Shown piece by piece: positions 1 to 10,800 of a stretch of DNA of 64,000 nt. Under the pieces are notes generated by a model. The model did not search any database, was not told the DNA's origin, and saw only the letters and a program-made list of their open reading frames with translations. The DNA is from Phoronis australis (lineage: Eukaryota; Phoronida; Phoronidae): positions 182,072-246,071 of the forward strand of contig NMRA01000188.1 in the NCBI GenBank assembly GCA_002633005.1, read 5' to 3'. Numbering within the stretch: the stretch's first letter is position 1; every line of letters begins with the position of its first letter. A program made the translations under genes and the position numbers.

Positions 1-512
1 CTATGCCTTTAGTGAATGAGATATTTTAGATGCCTCTTAAAATTTTTTTTTTGTCTTAGGAGAGATTGCGACTAAATGTGCACAAGCTGGGGATTTGTTT
101 CTTTTTGCGTTCAGTCGTATTGATAACATTTATTAGTCAATCATGGCTATATTGAGGCATTGTTTTGTGCTGATGGTGCTGCTGGTGATAAAACGGAGTT
201 AATGAGCACAAAAACCAAACAACGGATTGATTTCTGAGACCTGACCTGAACCATACAGTTTTGAACCAATCCGATTTTTGAATGGAATTGAATCTTTTAA
301 GTCTTAAATAGCAATATTACCAAAGTGGGCTTGTGAAAGTATGACCTTATATTGTGCCATTGGAGTAGAAACAAAAAGCAACTCGAGCATTCTGCCAATG
401 CTTGTGTGTCAGGGCGTCTGGAGTAAATTCTTTTACTGAGTTGCCGTGCTGTGTCAGCCTGTGCTACTTAACTGCACACTTTGCTTCATGTAAATTCTTC
501 TCTATTAAACAG

Positions 513-628
513 AGAAAGAGGAGAGTGCTCTTGCAACATTAGTCATCAGGGGCTCTACTGATAACATTTTGGATGACATTGAACGGGCCGTTGATGATGG
601 CGTCAACACCTTTAAAGCTCTCACTAAG
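513..628 (+). CDS. CCT8: CCT8 exon, first in window
   Basis: The exon follows a pyrimidine-rich acceptor ending AAACAG and ends at AAG|GTTTGT. It opens with two bases completing a split codon, then 38 codons including RGSTDNILDDIERAVDDG, a hallmark of group II chaperonins in the intermediate/equatorial return segment. It stays open to the donor and ends in phase 0. Confidence 0.95.
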
Positions 629-3600
629 GTTTGTTTTGTTTAATGATATGCATTATTTTTTTATTCTTTATCTGTGACAGAAAGTCAATCACCATCTTCG
701 ACGGCGATTGACAATTTTGCATGTTCTTCGCCGTTACGATTGTAAAACTGTTTTCCGTGCAATGGGCACATGCAGGGGTCCAGGATTTTGAGAACCAGGT
801 ATTCAGTGGAGAAAATAAGTTTTCAAAATGGAGGAACCCCGCAAGTGACTTTTACTGTTTTTAGCAACTTGTAAATGTGTGTGTGCATGTTTCTGATGGA
901 AACGTTGAACAACACCCTAATTTACCATTGATGTTAACTGTTACGTTCTTACAGGACAATCGACTCGTGCCAGGTGCTGGAGCCACAGAAATAGAACTAG
1001 CTAAGCTTTTGACATCTTATGGGGAGGTAGGTATATTTACTAAAAATGAAGTTTTAAAACTTCTTATGATCGCGTTAATGTTGGCATTAATATGTACAAT
1101 GTCGGTAGTAAAACATCATCGGTGATTATAAAACCAATAAATGTCTAACAGCAATCTACAGTTACTAAATTTGCACCAATAGGTATGTTGGACTCACAGA
1201 ATTGAAAAAGCACCTGTACTCAACAAACATAGCATTGTGTCAGTGTGATGAATTTACATCGTGCTTAGTACTGGCAGACTAGAACAACGCATCCATGAAC
1301 ATACAACACACAGTTCATGCGCCCTCTTTAGGCACTGAGACAAACAGCACATCAATGAGTATAGAATTGGTGATTCAGCATTGAACAAAAGGTACAATTA
1401 CCTTTGAACAGCGTTACATGAAGAAAGCTTTACCTGTGTATTTAGCTTACTGTGACTGTGATTATAACCAGTAAGAATTAGTTTGTGAGAAGATGCAGTT
1501 TGGTTGCACAATCACTGATGCTGCGTCACTGAAGTTAAACAAAATGCCTGATTTGATTTCATCTGACAGGCAATACGTTAAACAATACACCTGTCTTCTC
1601 TCAAGTCTGACATACAGGGTATCCCAAAAATCCATATCAATTGACAATAGTGCATTGTTGTTTGTTGACTTAGAAGCAAGATTACTAGTTTAAATTATTA
1701 AAGAAGTGACCAAAAAGGTCTTAGAGGTCTTGATTGTGTGTGTATATACATATACATATACATATATATATGTATGCAATCATGGAATGGATGTGATTGT
1801 TGGTAGTGGATTGAATTCCTGGCTAAGTACTTCAGTCTTGTTATCTTGGAGACCACGACATTTTCCGTGTTAATTATTACTGCTCCCCTGGAGTGTATTT
1901 TTTATTCATGGATCAATATGCAGTGGCCTGAATGGCCCAAGCAGAAGGCCTGCATTTTGGTTCTACATTCACTTCCATTGAGCTAACACGAATGGCTGAC
2001 ATGGACTGTATTCAATAGCTAGTAAAGCATTATACTTCCCCAATAGAAGTAAAATAATACAGAACCAAGAGTTTAGGCTGGGCTGTTCACAACACTGTTC
2101 TTCCATGGATAGTAAACATACGTGTAATATACACGGAAAAATAGATCTGCAAGATAATCACGAATCTGTGTTATTGCTAAACTAACATCAATAATTATGG
2201 TTTCGTTCTTCTGTAAGTCTTTGAATGTAAATTTTACCCAATGCCAATGTGGTGGACTGTCAATCAAATCTTCTCGAGTTCAATTCCTGGCCCAGTGCTG
2301 CTGTGCTGTAGTTTTGTCGTTGAACAACGCACGTAACTTGCAGTGCCAGGAAATGAACTGTGGTGGACATAACTTCATAAATATTTTTGCCTGTGCTCAA
2401 CAATGTCACTCTTTACACCTGCCACTTGTATTTGCAGACCCGGCCTGGTCTGGACCAATATGCCATTAAGAAATTCGCTGAAGCATTGGAGGTCATGCCC
2501 CGTGCCCTCGCTGAGAACGCTGGAGTCAAGGCCACCGAGGTCATATCCAAGATGTACGCGGCCCACCAACAAGGTGACAGAAATGCTGGCTTTGATATTG
2601 AGGTGAGATGTAGTAATTGAGGCTATCATAAAACAAAATACAATGGCCCTGTTGCCATTGGTTGTACGACTTGTCACATGGAATAAACTACGACTTTACT
2701 TTAGTAATACTTGCTTACTCCTCTCAGACGATGAAGAGGAGGGTGATGTGAAGCGAGAAATATTGAAGAGATGGCATTATGAAGTGTTGTGTCATAAATT
2801 ATTGGTTAAGATTTTGTTTGCCCATCAAGGCTGGTCTTCATTCACAACGATTTGTCATTCCAGCTACTGTGACTGAATTCCACTTGCCATCTCTTACTCT
2901 CAGTTTTCTTCACATCGTTTTCAGACTCTTGTGCTGTGCTTGTTTTTGCCATACACTATATGTTTCCTTTCAGAAGTCATTTTTGGGAAATTTGGCATTT
3001 CCACTAATGTTTTTAAAGTATTCTAATTTTTTAGTTGATTTTTACAAAAAAAAATAATTACAGTGTAGAAGTTCTGACGCTGTGGGAAAGTCGCACAATG
3101 CAAAAACTTAGTGCCGGTGATTGACCGAATGGCCTTGGCTTTATTTTCTTATTTCGGCAAGTCACTTGGCAGAACAGAAAAGTTTGTAAACACACCTTAC
3201 TGGGACCGGCTTATGTTCAGAACTTACTCACTGAGTCTCACTTCCAGTTTAAATAATTAATTTTATTTATAGTTCATTTTTATAGAATTCGTTCGAAATT
3301 CCCGTTATAGTACAAAATAACATGTACTGAATTGACCAAAAACCCCTTTAGAAAAACTAACTTTACCCCCAAAATACGGTCATATTAAGTTTTCTTCGTC
3401 TTTTATTGGCCACCAGCTTTTGGGTGTGAAACGCATCTAAATATCTACCAAACGCAGTATTTTCTGTTGTCACTTCTCAGCTATATATTTCTTTGACAGG
3501 CTGGTGGTCCCAGCTTGAGAGATGCCAAGGAGGCTGCTATACTAGATCTATACCTGACCAAGTACTGGGGAATGAAGTTTGCAACCACCGCAGCCTGTAC

Positions 3601-4427
3601 AGTACTCAATGTAGACCAGGTGAGTCAGGTGTTTAATGTGTGTCAAAGGGCATGACCTCAGTTTGAGTTACACGGTAGTCTCATAAGGATGTTGGAGTGT
3701 GTTCAATAATTCTAGCATACAGCGAATTTGGCGAATGCATTGGGGTGACCTCCTAGGTTGGCTCAGCTCGAGACATGCCTCAGAGTTAGCCCTATGTGTG
3801 TAGTATAGGTGGAGACTTTAATCTTCATCTTGGATTTGAGGATCAATAGGAGTTATGAAACTCTCCTCTTCCCGTTATGAAACTCCTCTTGCAGTTATGA
3901 AACTCTCCTCTTGGTTATGCAAACAGACATGATTATTCCTGGTCACCGAATCTATCGTAATTAGTGGTCGTCCAAATTCGTAGTGAATGTGTTTGCCATG
4001 AAGCAAGTGGAAACTCTAGTGTGAATTATCGAGAACGTATCACTTCGTTGTTGCGAGACAACTTCAATGTACATGTCCAGTTATTGCTCCGATGGCGGGA
4101 TTTTAAGCTGGGAGATCAAGAATTTAATTCACAATGTCAAAGGCATAGTGCAGAATTATTCCTTATCTTGTTTGATTGATGTGAATGCCAGTGGGAGCCT
4201 ATTTGCAGTTGCATGAATGGACATGCATGTTCTGATAAGTCATTGTGTGCTTATTTCATGTTCGCAACATTTTCCACTGCCCTTAAAGGACTTACAAAAC
4301 TGATTTTCTGTTTGCTCTTCTCATCAGCTGCAAAATGAAGTAAAATGTTTAATTCCAGATCATCATGGCCAAAGCAGCAGGTGGGCCTAAGCCGAAAGAA
4401 AACAAGAACTGGGATGACGATGATTAA
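513..4427 (+). CDS. CCT8: T-complex protein 1 subunit theta (CCT8), C-terminal 3' part, five exons
   Basis: CCT8 is one of eight subunits of the cytosolic TRiC/CCT double-ring chaperonin, which folds actin, tubulin and other proteins with ATP. Coding exons are 513-628, 955-1026, 2438-2602, 3500-3619 and 4359-4427, all with AG/GT borders; after a split first codon every junction is phase 0. They give about 179 residues, the last third of a protein usually near 550 residues. Family motifs seen in order: RGSTDNILDDIERAVDDG, LVPGAGATEIELAK, QYAIKKFAEALE, PRALAENAGVKA, and the C-terminal IIMAKAAGGPKP followed by an acidic tail ending WDDDD. The first exon starts in phase 2, so the rest of the gene lies left of the window. 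No frame breaks are seen. The neighbour TUB converges on it from the right. Recognition rests on motif identity with known CCT theta proteins; I am very sure of it. Confidence 0.97.
955..1026 (+). CDS. CCT8: CCT8 exon with the GAGATE segment
   Basis: A 72-base, 24-codon exon between TTACAG and GAG|GTAGGT, phase 0 on both sides. It encodes LVPGAGATEIELAK, the conserved C-terminal equatorial glycine motif near the nucleotide pocket (GGGATE in many family members, here GAGATE). Confidence 0.95.
1027..2437 (+). other. CCT8 intron with decayed repeats
   Basis: This intron holds a TA/CA-rich microsatellite at about 1738-1776, a mariner-like end at 1613-1630 (TACAGGGTATCCCAAAAA) and a SINE-like stretch near 2270-2300 with a B-box-like AGTTCAATTCC. 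No coding signal is seen. Confidence 0.5.
2438..2602 (+). CDS. CCT8: CCT8 exon, equatorial helices
   Basis: A 165-base exon after a TTTGCAG acceptor, ending GAG|GTGAGA, phase 0 throughout. The 55 residues include QYAIKKFAEALE and PRALAENAGVKA, the equatorial helices found in every CCT theta protein. The local codon choice is GC-richer than the surrounding intron. Confidence 0.96.
3500..3619 (+). CDS. CCT8: CCT8 exon, C-terminal equatorial segment
   Basis: A 120-base, 40-codon exon between TTGACAG and CAG|GTGAGT, phase 0. It encodes the ILDLYLTKYWGMKFAT segment and ends ...VLNVDQ, matching the residues just before the last chaperonin strand in CCT theta. Confidence 0.96.
3852..3918. repeat. 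Short tandem repeat in the last CCT8 intron
   Basis: Three near-identical copies of a unit of about 20 bases, containing GTTATGAAACTCTCCTCTT, lie head to tail. Confidence 0.8.
4359..4427 (+). CDS. CCT8: CCT8 terminal coding exon
   Basis: The exon starts after TTCCAG. Twenty-two codons and TAA encode IIMAKAAGGPKP and a short acidic tail ending in four aspartates. The first residues are the conserved inner-cavity strand; the acidic tail is typical of CCT theta. The 3' UTR continues to the poly(A) signal at 4581. Confidence 0.96.
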   Translation: MIMAKAAGGPKPKENKNWDDDD

Positions 4428-4580
4428 CGGACCATTCACTATCCCATTGTGTGGCAGTAGTCTAATCTCAGTCAACATCATGATGAAATTCAGTTTTCCA
4501 GTTTCAATGGACTATTTAAAATCTGAAAATGTGTGATGCAACTTTTGTACTTGTGTTTGTGAATGTCTTTAATTTTGTTG

Positions 4581-4586
4581 AATAAA
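4581..4586 (+). terminator. CCT8 poly(A) signal AATAAA
   Basis: A canonical AATAAA lies 154 bases after the CCT8 stop codon and is the first one downstream, giving a short 3' UTR. Cleavage would be expected about 10-30 bases further on. Confidence 0.8.
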
Positions 4587-4609
4587 TCTGATTTCAACGA
4601 GGCCAACTG

Positions 4610-6100
4610 ATTCCTACTCTTGAATATAGTAAAACTCATACAAGTCAAATCCAACCGCATCGAGAGATTTCATCAGAGTTAGGCAAAATCTGACTTTTCT
4701 GAAGGCCACGACATATCTGACCCAGTTAATGCATACTTTGATGTTCAGTGGTCGTACCTTGGTCAGTTTCAGTGTGCAGAGTAGTCAGAAGTAGCCTATC
4801 TGTATTATGCAAATAAATATGTGCCTGCAGTACGTGATGTCGTTTGAACGACTGTGTGCAATCATAACCTGAATTGTCTATGGCTAATTATAATGAATTC
4901 TCAATAACAGCCAAAATTCTCTCTTCAACATGATATAAATGCATACATAGATATCCATTTATCTTTGTAATATAGTTCTGGATTCACGTTTTCATGACAT
5001 GCATCCAATGCAGGTCTTAGTTCAACCCTTATGGGGCATCGTACATGCGAGTTAAGACTACACTGCTCTGAACACCGTAACCTCGTCGTAACCCGAGGTA
5101 CTGGGGAAAACCTGTCTATTTTTGAAGGTTAATACACGCGTATTCAAAATGTTCATAAAACACTTAATATTACGTAATGCCTTGTGGGTGTTTGCTTGCA
5201 ATGTATTTTAAACCAACTTCATCATGGCCAGTCTAGCAATGCACGGGCTGTGCAAGGAAGGCATAGAAACAAGATGCCAGTGGTTAGGTTTTTATCAGAA
5301 AGGAAATTAATGAAGGAAACATGCAGCTCTATACATTACTAGAAGGGTTTAACATGAGCAAAAGCAAAGCCAAAGCATACAAATAATGTATAGATAAATC
5401 TGCGAATGTAAGAACGGCAGACACAAATTGATGACCCATAGGCCTTCAAAACAGACTCGTCGGTCTTCAAAATTGACTCCTAGATTTGAGGACCTGTGGG
5501 TAGACATTTTTTTCTAAAATGAACCTTGAAATTGCAATACAAACATACATAAAAATGCATGAATGAAAATTTGACACGAGGTATTTGTAAAATGGAGATA
5601 CCTTTTCATAAACCAAACCTTAAGCCAAACTATTCCAGGCAATCTTAATCTCCTTTCAGTGACTGAAGGATAACACATGACCAGCTTTGACAAGCAGCCT
5701 TTCTAGGAATACCACAGTTACTGGTGTCAAAGAGGAGCCATTGTAATATCCAACTGAGCCTGAAAGATCTACTGCCGTAGTTAGCATGATTTGCATTGCA
5801 TTTATTTTATTTTATGATTACTAGATGTTCGTTAGATTCAAGAAATTACTCATACACAAATCTTGAGAAAAAGTAGAAATACCGTCCTCTAAAAAAGTAG
5901 GAAAATGTTCAGTGTTGAAAGGCCTGTACAATATTACGTCACTAAAAGGGAAATGAACTGGCTGGAGTAGCCTGCCTTCCTTGAAAACCACTAACTGTTC
6001 TCACCTACATTTTCTGTTGTGACCTGTTTTCCAGCTCATGCTTTTTCCAGAGACCAAACTGAAAGCCATTTGTTAAATGAAGAAAGGTTACAACGAAGTA
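4610..6100. other. Intergenic space between the convergent CCT8 and TUB 3' ends
   Basis: AT-rich sequence with no exon-like reading frame, RNA gene or clear repeat that I could recognise. It separates the CCT8 poly(A) signal from the likely TUB poly(A) signal on the opposite strand. Confidence 0.6.
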
Positions 6101-6120
6101 TTGTATAAATGCAGATAGAT

Positions 6121-6126
6121 TTATTT
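6121..6126 (-). terminator. Likely TUB poly(A) signal AATAAA
   Basis: TTTATT on the plus strand reads AATAAA on the minus strand, in an AT-rich setting about 1.6 kb past the TUB stop. Other less canonical sites lie nearer the stop, so an alternative shorter end is possible. Confidence 0.45.
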
Positions 6127-6437
6127 GACAAATAAAATTTACAAAGGCAGCAAAATTTGTGTCACGATAAAATCAACTTATCATAAAACGGACGGATTGA
6201 CAAACTGGACGCGTAAATAGCTGCTTTGGAGAAAGCTGAACATGTCCTATTGTGCTTCCACGCAAGCTTAGAGCAAAAATATTCTTTCGCATATAATGTT
6301 ATCTAAGCATTAAGTACTACTATCCTTTAACACAAGTTAGTGAACACAAAGCATTAGGTCTGTTCCTTCATTCTGACTGTCACCCTATCAAAGGGAACAT
6401 TTAACAACTCTATAAGACTACAGGCACAACAACCAAG

Positions 6438-6560
6438 CATTCGGCTGTACAAGGCTTGACTAATAACGAATAAATTACTCGTCCGGCTACTTGACAATGG
6501 AGCATTCAGCTGTATAAAGTTGACTAATAATGAGCGAATTAATGCCTGGCTACTTGAAGC
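6438..6560. repeat. Two-copy tandem duplication in TUB 3' UTR
   Basis: Two adjacent units of about 60 bases both begin GCATTC(G/A)GCTGTA, contain TTGACTAATAA and end GGCTACTTGA. Divergence between copies is moderate. Confidence 0.75.
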
Positions 6561-7701
6561 AGAACAGCAACAGAGTTATTCCATCCATTTGAAATTCAGA
6601 TATTCTTCTATATACAAACAGTATCAGCTTACTCTAGTGTCAATCACATGCTCTGAAATATAACAAGTGTATCAGAACATACATGGAAATTACATGGCAG
6701 ACTTGGCCATAACTGGATAGTTCACAGTATACTGAGACGTAAACAAATTTGATCGCTCTACGCAACGCCACGAACGTAAACAACTTAGCATTAAACAGCA
6801 AAATAATCAAAATTATGCTCCATCTGCTCCGACATGGAATAGCTATCAAAGACAGCAAAACAAAATAAATATACAGATAAACCAGTGTAACCAAATGAAT
6901 ACTTAAGTCATTATTTCCTAAGCTGTCCTGGACTATCAGATTTGTCTCAAGTACTCGAGTGAATTATTTAAACTAATTTTTCAGAGGTAAGTCAGAATTC
7001 TAAGTACCCAAACCAAGCATTAAACTATAAATATGTTCAAATAACAATCCCCAGATGACTTGGATATACTTGATAGTCATTCACCGTTCCTCTGAAGGAC
7101 AGTTTTTATCAGTTGCACAAAAACCACGTAGACATAAATTTCTCTGCCAAGAACCCGTTGTAATACACACTCCAGTACACACAGTTAGAACTGTTAACAT
7201 ACATGTAAATATATTTCTGTTTATAATTAGATATCTGCCTATCATACATTTGTTTTTTGATCCACAAAAAAACGCATCTGAAAATGGGACATTCTCTGTA
7301 AACAGCTGAAAAATAACGGCGGGTCAATTTTTATCACCAGCAAAATACTTTATGATTATTTCGCATACAATCGCAAAGATTTTTCAATATTTATAAGTTA
7401 CATTGCTCAGACCAATACACCTTCACATTGTACCCAGATGCTTGAAAAAAAGATATAACATAATCGAGAAGTAAAGAAAACCTAGAGGGAGTAATCGATT
7501 GGTTGCCCTAGTCAACAGCAAAAATGGTTTACATTGCAACGGGTGAAAACCATGAAAAAGCTTTCATCATAAAACATTTCTGAGTTACTCAACACTATGA
7601 GACTGTATTTTTCAAATTAAACAGAGGCTTGTCCGCTGCATGTCAAAATGGCGCCAATCACTTGATAAAACCGCCTCAGAACTGTGTGGACGTGGCGACG
7701 G

Positions 7702-7835
7702 CTACTCACAGGCCAGCTTGCTGTCGAAGCTGCTGAGCGCCACAGCAAACGCCTGCACTGCACACATTGGATAGTTGAAGTCCATAGTGAACACCTCCTC
7801 AGCAACACGGCCAAACTGCATCACGATGTAGTCCA
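7702..7835 (-). CDS. TUB: TUB coding exon 12, tubby signature 2 and stop
   Basis: Acceptor CTTTTAG. It encodes [20 protein letters not shown] and the C-terminal [16 protein letters not shown] followed by TAG. The second signature is intact except for Val where Ile is usual. The buried C-terminal helix that fills the tubby barrel ends at the invariant KLACE. Confidence 0.97.
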
Positions 7836-10800
7836 CTAAAAGATGCCAGATAAGGTGGTGAAGAACAAGTAACATGACTAGTGATATAATTTGTGCCACA
7901 TATTTATTTGTTCACATACAATTCAACTACTAACAGTACAAGCCAAAAGAAAATAATCATTGTTTTCGCGAAATAACAGCCTATTCCACTTGCAGACTTT
8001 TTCTGCTTAATTCTGGCTGAAAATGATCACCATAAGGCAGTTTAATTACGATTCACTGTGTACGAAATATAAGAAAGAGTTAAAAGGTTTTCCCTTTTAT
8101 TACCTTTCCCTTGAATGACCTGTCATAATGGAAAGCTATCATGCAACCGTTGCTACGCAGAAATACGTAAAGCGCTGAGCCGTCATGACACTGAATAACA
8201 GGCTATTTTGTCTGTTCTCGTTTGGCTTCCACATTACTTTGCAAGTCAAATTCAATTCACTGTACTGAAACACTGATTTTCAACTTCATTCTTATTGAAG
8301 ACTGGCAAAAATGCAGAGCAAAACGCTTTTGCTACTTTTCAAAACGGTTTAGCCAGATGTTACGTTCATCCCTTTTCCTTCAGAGTTTTCACCATAACTC
8401 CAAAAAAGTCTGACATATTTCAATGATACAGAAAATCTTAACTTCTCTTAGAAACTCCTGCCAGCTATACAGTCAAGTGAACTACAAGGTGTTTCACAAG
8501 ACACACCAACTTTAAGAGCTGCCCTATATTTCATGTTAGTAACGCATCACATGGCCAGTAAAGAGACAACAATTCAGTAACTGAGACGCAGCAAATTCAA
8601 AGAGAGTACATTTTTGAGACAACCTGTTATGGCTGTGACATCAATATCGAGAGCCAACAATAGGTCACTGCATAAGCTTCTGATGGCATCATATCACTGT
8701 TGACTTAAAACTTACAGTTGCTTTTACTGAAGAGATTTGATATCGAAAATTAAATTGCACTTGGAAATTTTGTCTTATTCTCCATGGAACCATTTCCAAA
8801 AATAAAAATGTAATCTAAATTCAACAACGTACAAAGTTTCTGAGAATATAATGATACCCCAAATTCATAATCAATTAAAAAATTTACGTGGATCATTGTT
8901 TTGCTGTTATGTGCTAACTGCTGCATTGCAAAAATGTTTTTAGTTAAAGAGAAGTGGGATCGCAAGACGAAATTTCCATGTGCTAAAAGCAGGCCACAAG
9001 ACTGGTCAGGGAATATTAGGCCGAAATCTTTTCAGCGAATGTGCACAAGACTGTAACTTATCACGGCAGCTGAAAGTGGACAGAGTTCAACACACTACTC
9101 ACCGTCATTGTCATGTACAATTTGGAAATTTTTGACTGATGCCTGCGTGACTCGACCATGGAAATTGAGCACATATGACTGTGTTTCTGGAAAAGATGTC
9201 CAATAATGCATGCTTATACAGAAATCAAATGAAATCAATGTCTTAACAAAACAACATGTTCGAGGCAAGATGATGACAAGTCACGTAAAGCATCTTTCCA
9301 CGACCAAGTGAAGCAAAACCATTTGACTGGTAAAGCTGGACATGTCCACTGAAATATTCTTGCTAAGATAACAGTGTAGGAGTATTTCCTAGACATTCTG
9401 CGCATATATTAACTGGATATTCCAAAAAATGAAGCATTATGTGCCTTATATACAGAGTGAGATTTCTTCTCGAAATTCACACTTGAAAGCAGACACCAGC
9501 CAAATATCTTCGACTGAGCTCGATTAGAACTGCAAGTTGAATTTGAGATCTTGTTGAGAAAGAAACTTATGAGTTGATTTAAGTGATGAAGCAAAGCCAA
9601 GAATGACTTAAACTCAGGACACAGTACAAAAAATAGGTTCACAAAAGGGGACAGCAAAATTGTACACTTGTTTCTACAGCAAAGCTACTTTGCTGTCCAA
9701 AACTTGGATACAGTAAGAAAAATGGACTGACAAAAGAAGGCAGCACATATACTTGTTTCTGTAGCCAAGACTCATCTACTGCTGTAAACTCTTACACAGC
9801 AAGAAAACAGGCCAACAAATGAGCACAGCACAAACACTTGTTCCCGGCTGGCATTTTGTCGTTACTGTCAGGGTTCCAAGATGAAACACATGCCAAGAGA
9901 TATAAAAGTGCCCTAAATGTACTACTATCAAGGACGTAATAAGAAATTTGGGAAAAAAGGGCACCACCTACCATCGTTCCACACTGGCGTTTTGTTGTGT
10001 AGCTCCAGAAGGTTCTCCATGTGTTTCCGTTTCCAGCGTTCGCACAAACCGTCATGCTCCGTCCGTGGTCTCACCTCCACCCGCTCCTGGTCCAAGTTCA
10101 TACCGGGAATCACCACCGTCATCTTGCGTGGTCCCTTGAACCCGAGCACGTTCGTCTCCTGTATAACACAAGTCACGTTACTAGCACTCATTTTTACTTC
10201 AAATCAGGGCATGGTGTGGTCACCTTGTCAGTGAAGTTGAAATCATGCCAGATAAGTGAAGAAAACAGGAAAATATTACGAAACAAATTTTCAGAGACCA
10301 ACCTTAAGCCCAGTGATTGGAATTAATGAGCCAACACTTGTGTGGGGAAATACGGTCTAACAGTAGCACATCGACTCCATGCGCACACCCAGGGGAGGCC
10401 TCGGGGGCTCAAATGAGCTCCCCCCATTTGGCGAAATGGGCAAAAAGGTCCGCCTCGGAGAAACAAAACGCCCGAAAAAGCAGAAAACGAAACAAAAGTC
10501 CACTTAAAAGGCAGAAATTTGGCAAATGCACAATTCATGGCTCTGAAAGTACCCCATTTTGTAGTAAAACGAAACTAAAGTCCACTAAGAAGGCAGAAAT
10601 TCGGCAAATGCACAATTCATGGCTCTGAAAGTACCCCATTTTTTTGGCGATATGGGCAAAAAGGTCCGCCTCGGAGAAACAAAAAGCCCGAAAAAGCAGA
10701 AAACGAAACAAAAGTCCACTTAAAAGGCAGAAATTTGGCAAATGCACAATTCATGGCTCTGAAAGTGCCCCATTTTGTTTTTTTTTTAGTAAAACGAAAC

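Larger units (their letters stand above)
6105..7701 (-). other. Probable TUB 3' UTR
   Basis: About 1.6 kb of AT-rich DNA runs from the TUB stop to the first convincing AATAAA on the minus strand. It holds no open frame resembling a protein. An imperfect tandem duplication of about 62 bases is at 6438-6560. The UTR length is inferred only from the poly(A) signal. Confidence 0.5.

Noticed and set aside
45-120. Very strong acceptor-like TTTTTTTTTTTGTCTTAG before a possible upstream CCT8 exon
   Set aside because: The sequence that follows does not translate into the CCT theta segment expected before the exon at 513 in any frame.
4174-4236. Possible C/D-box snoRNA in the last CCT8 intron (TGATGT ... 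CTGA)
   Set aside because: The C box departs from consensus and there is no terminal stem or clear D' box.
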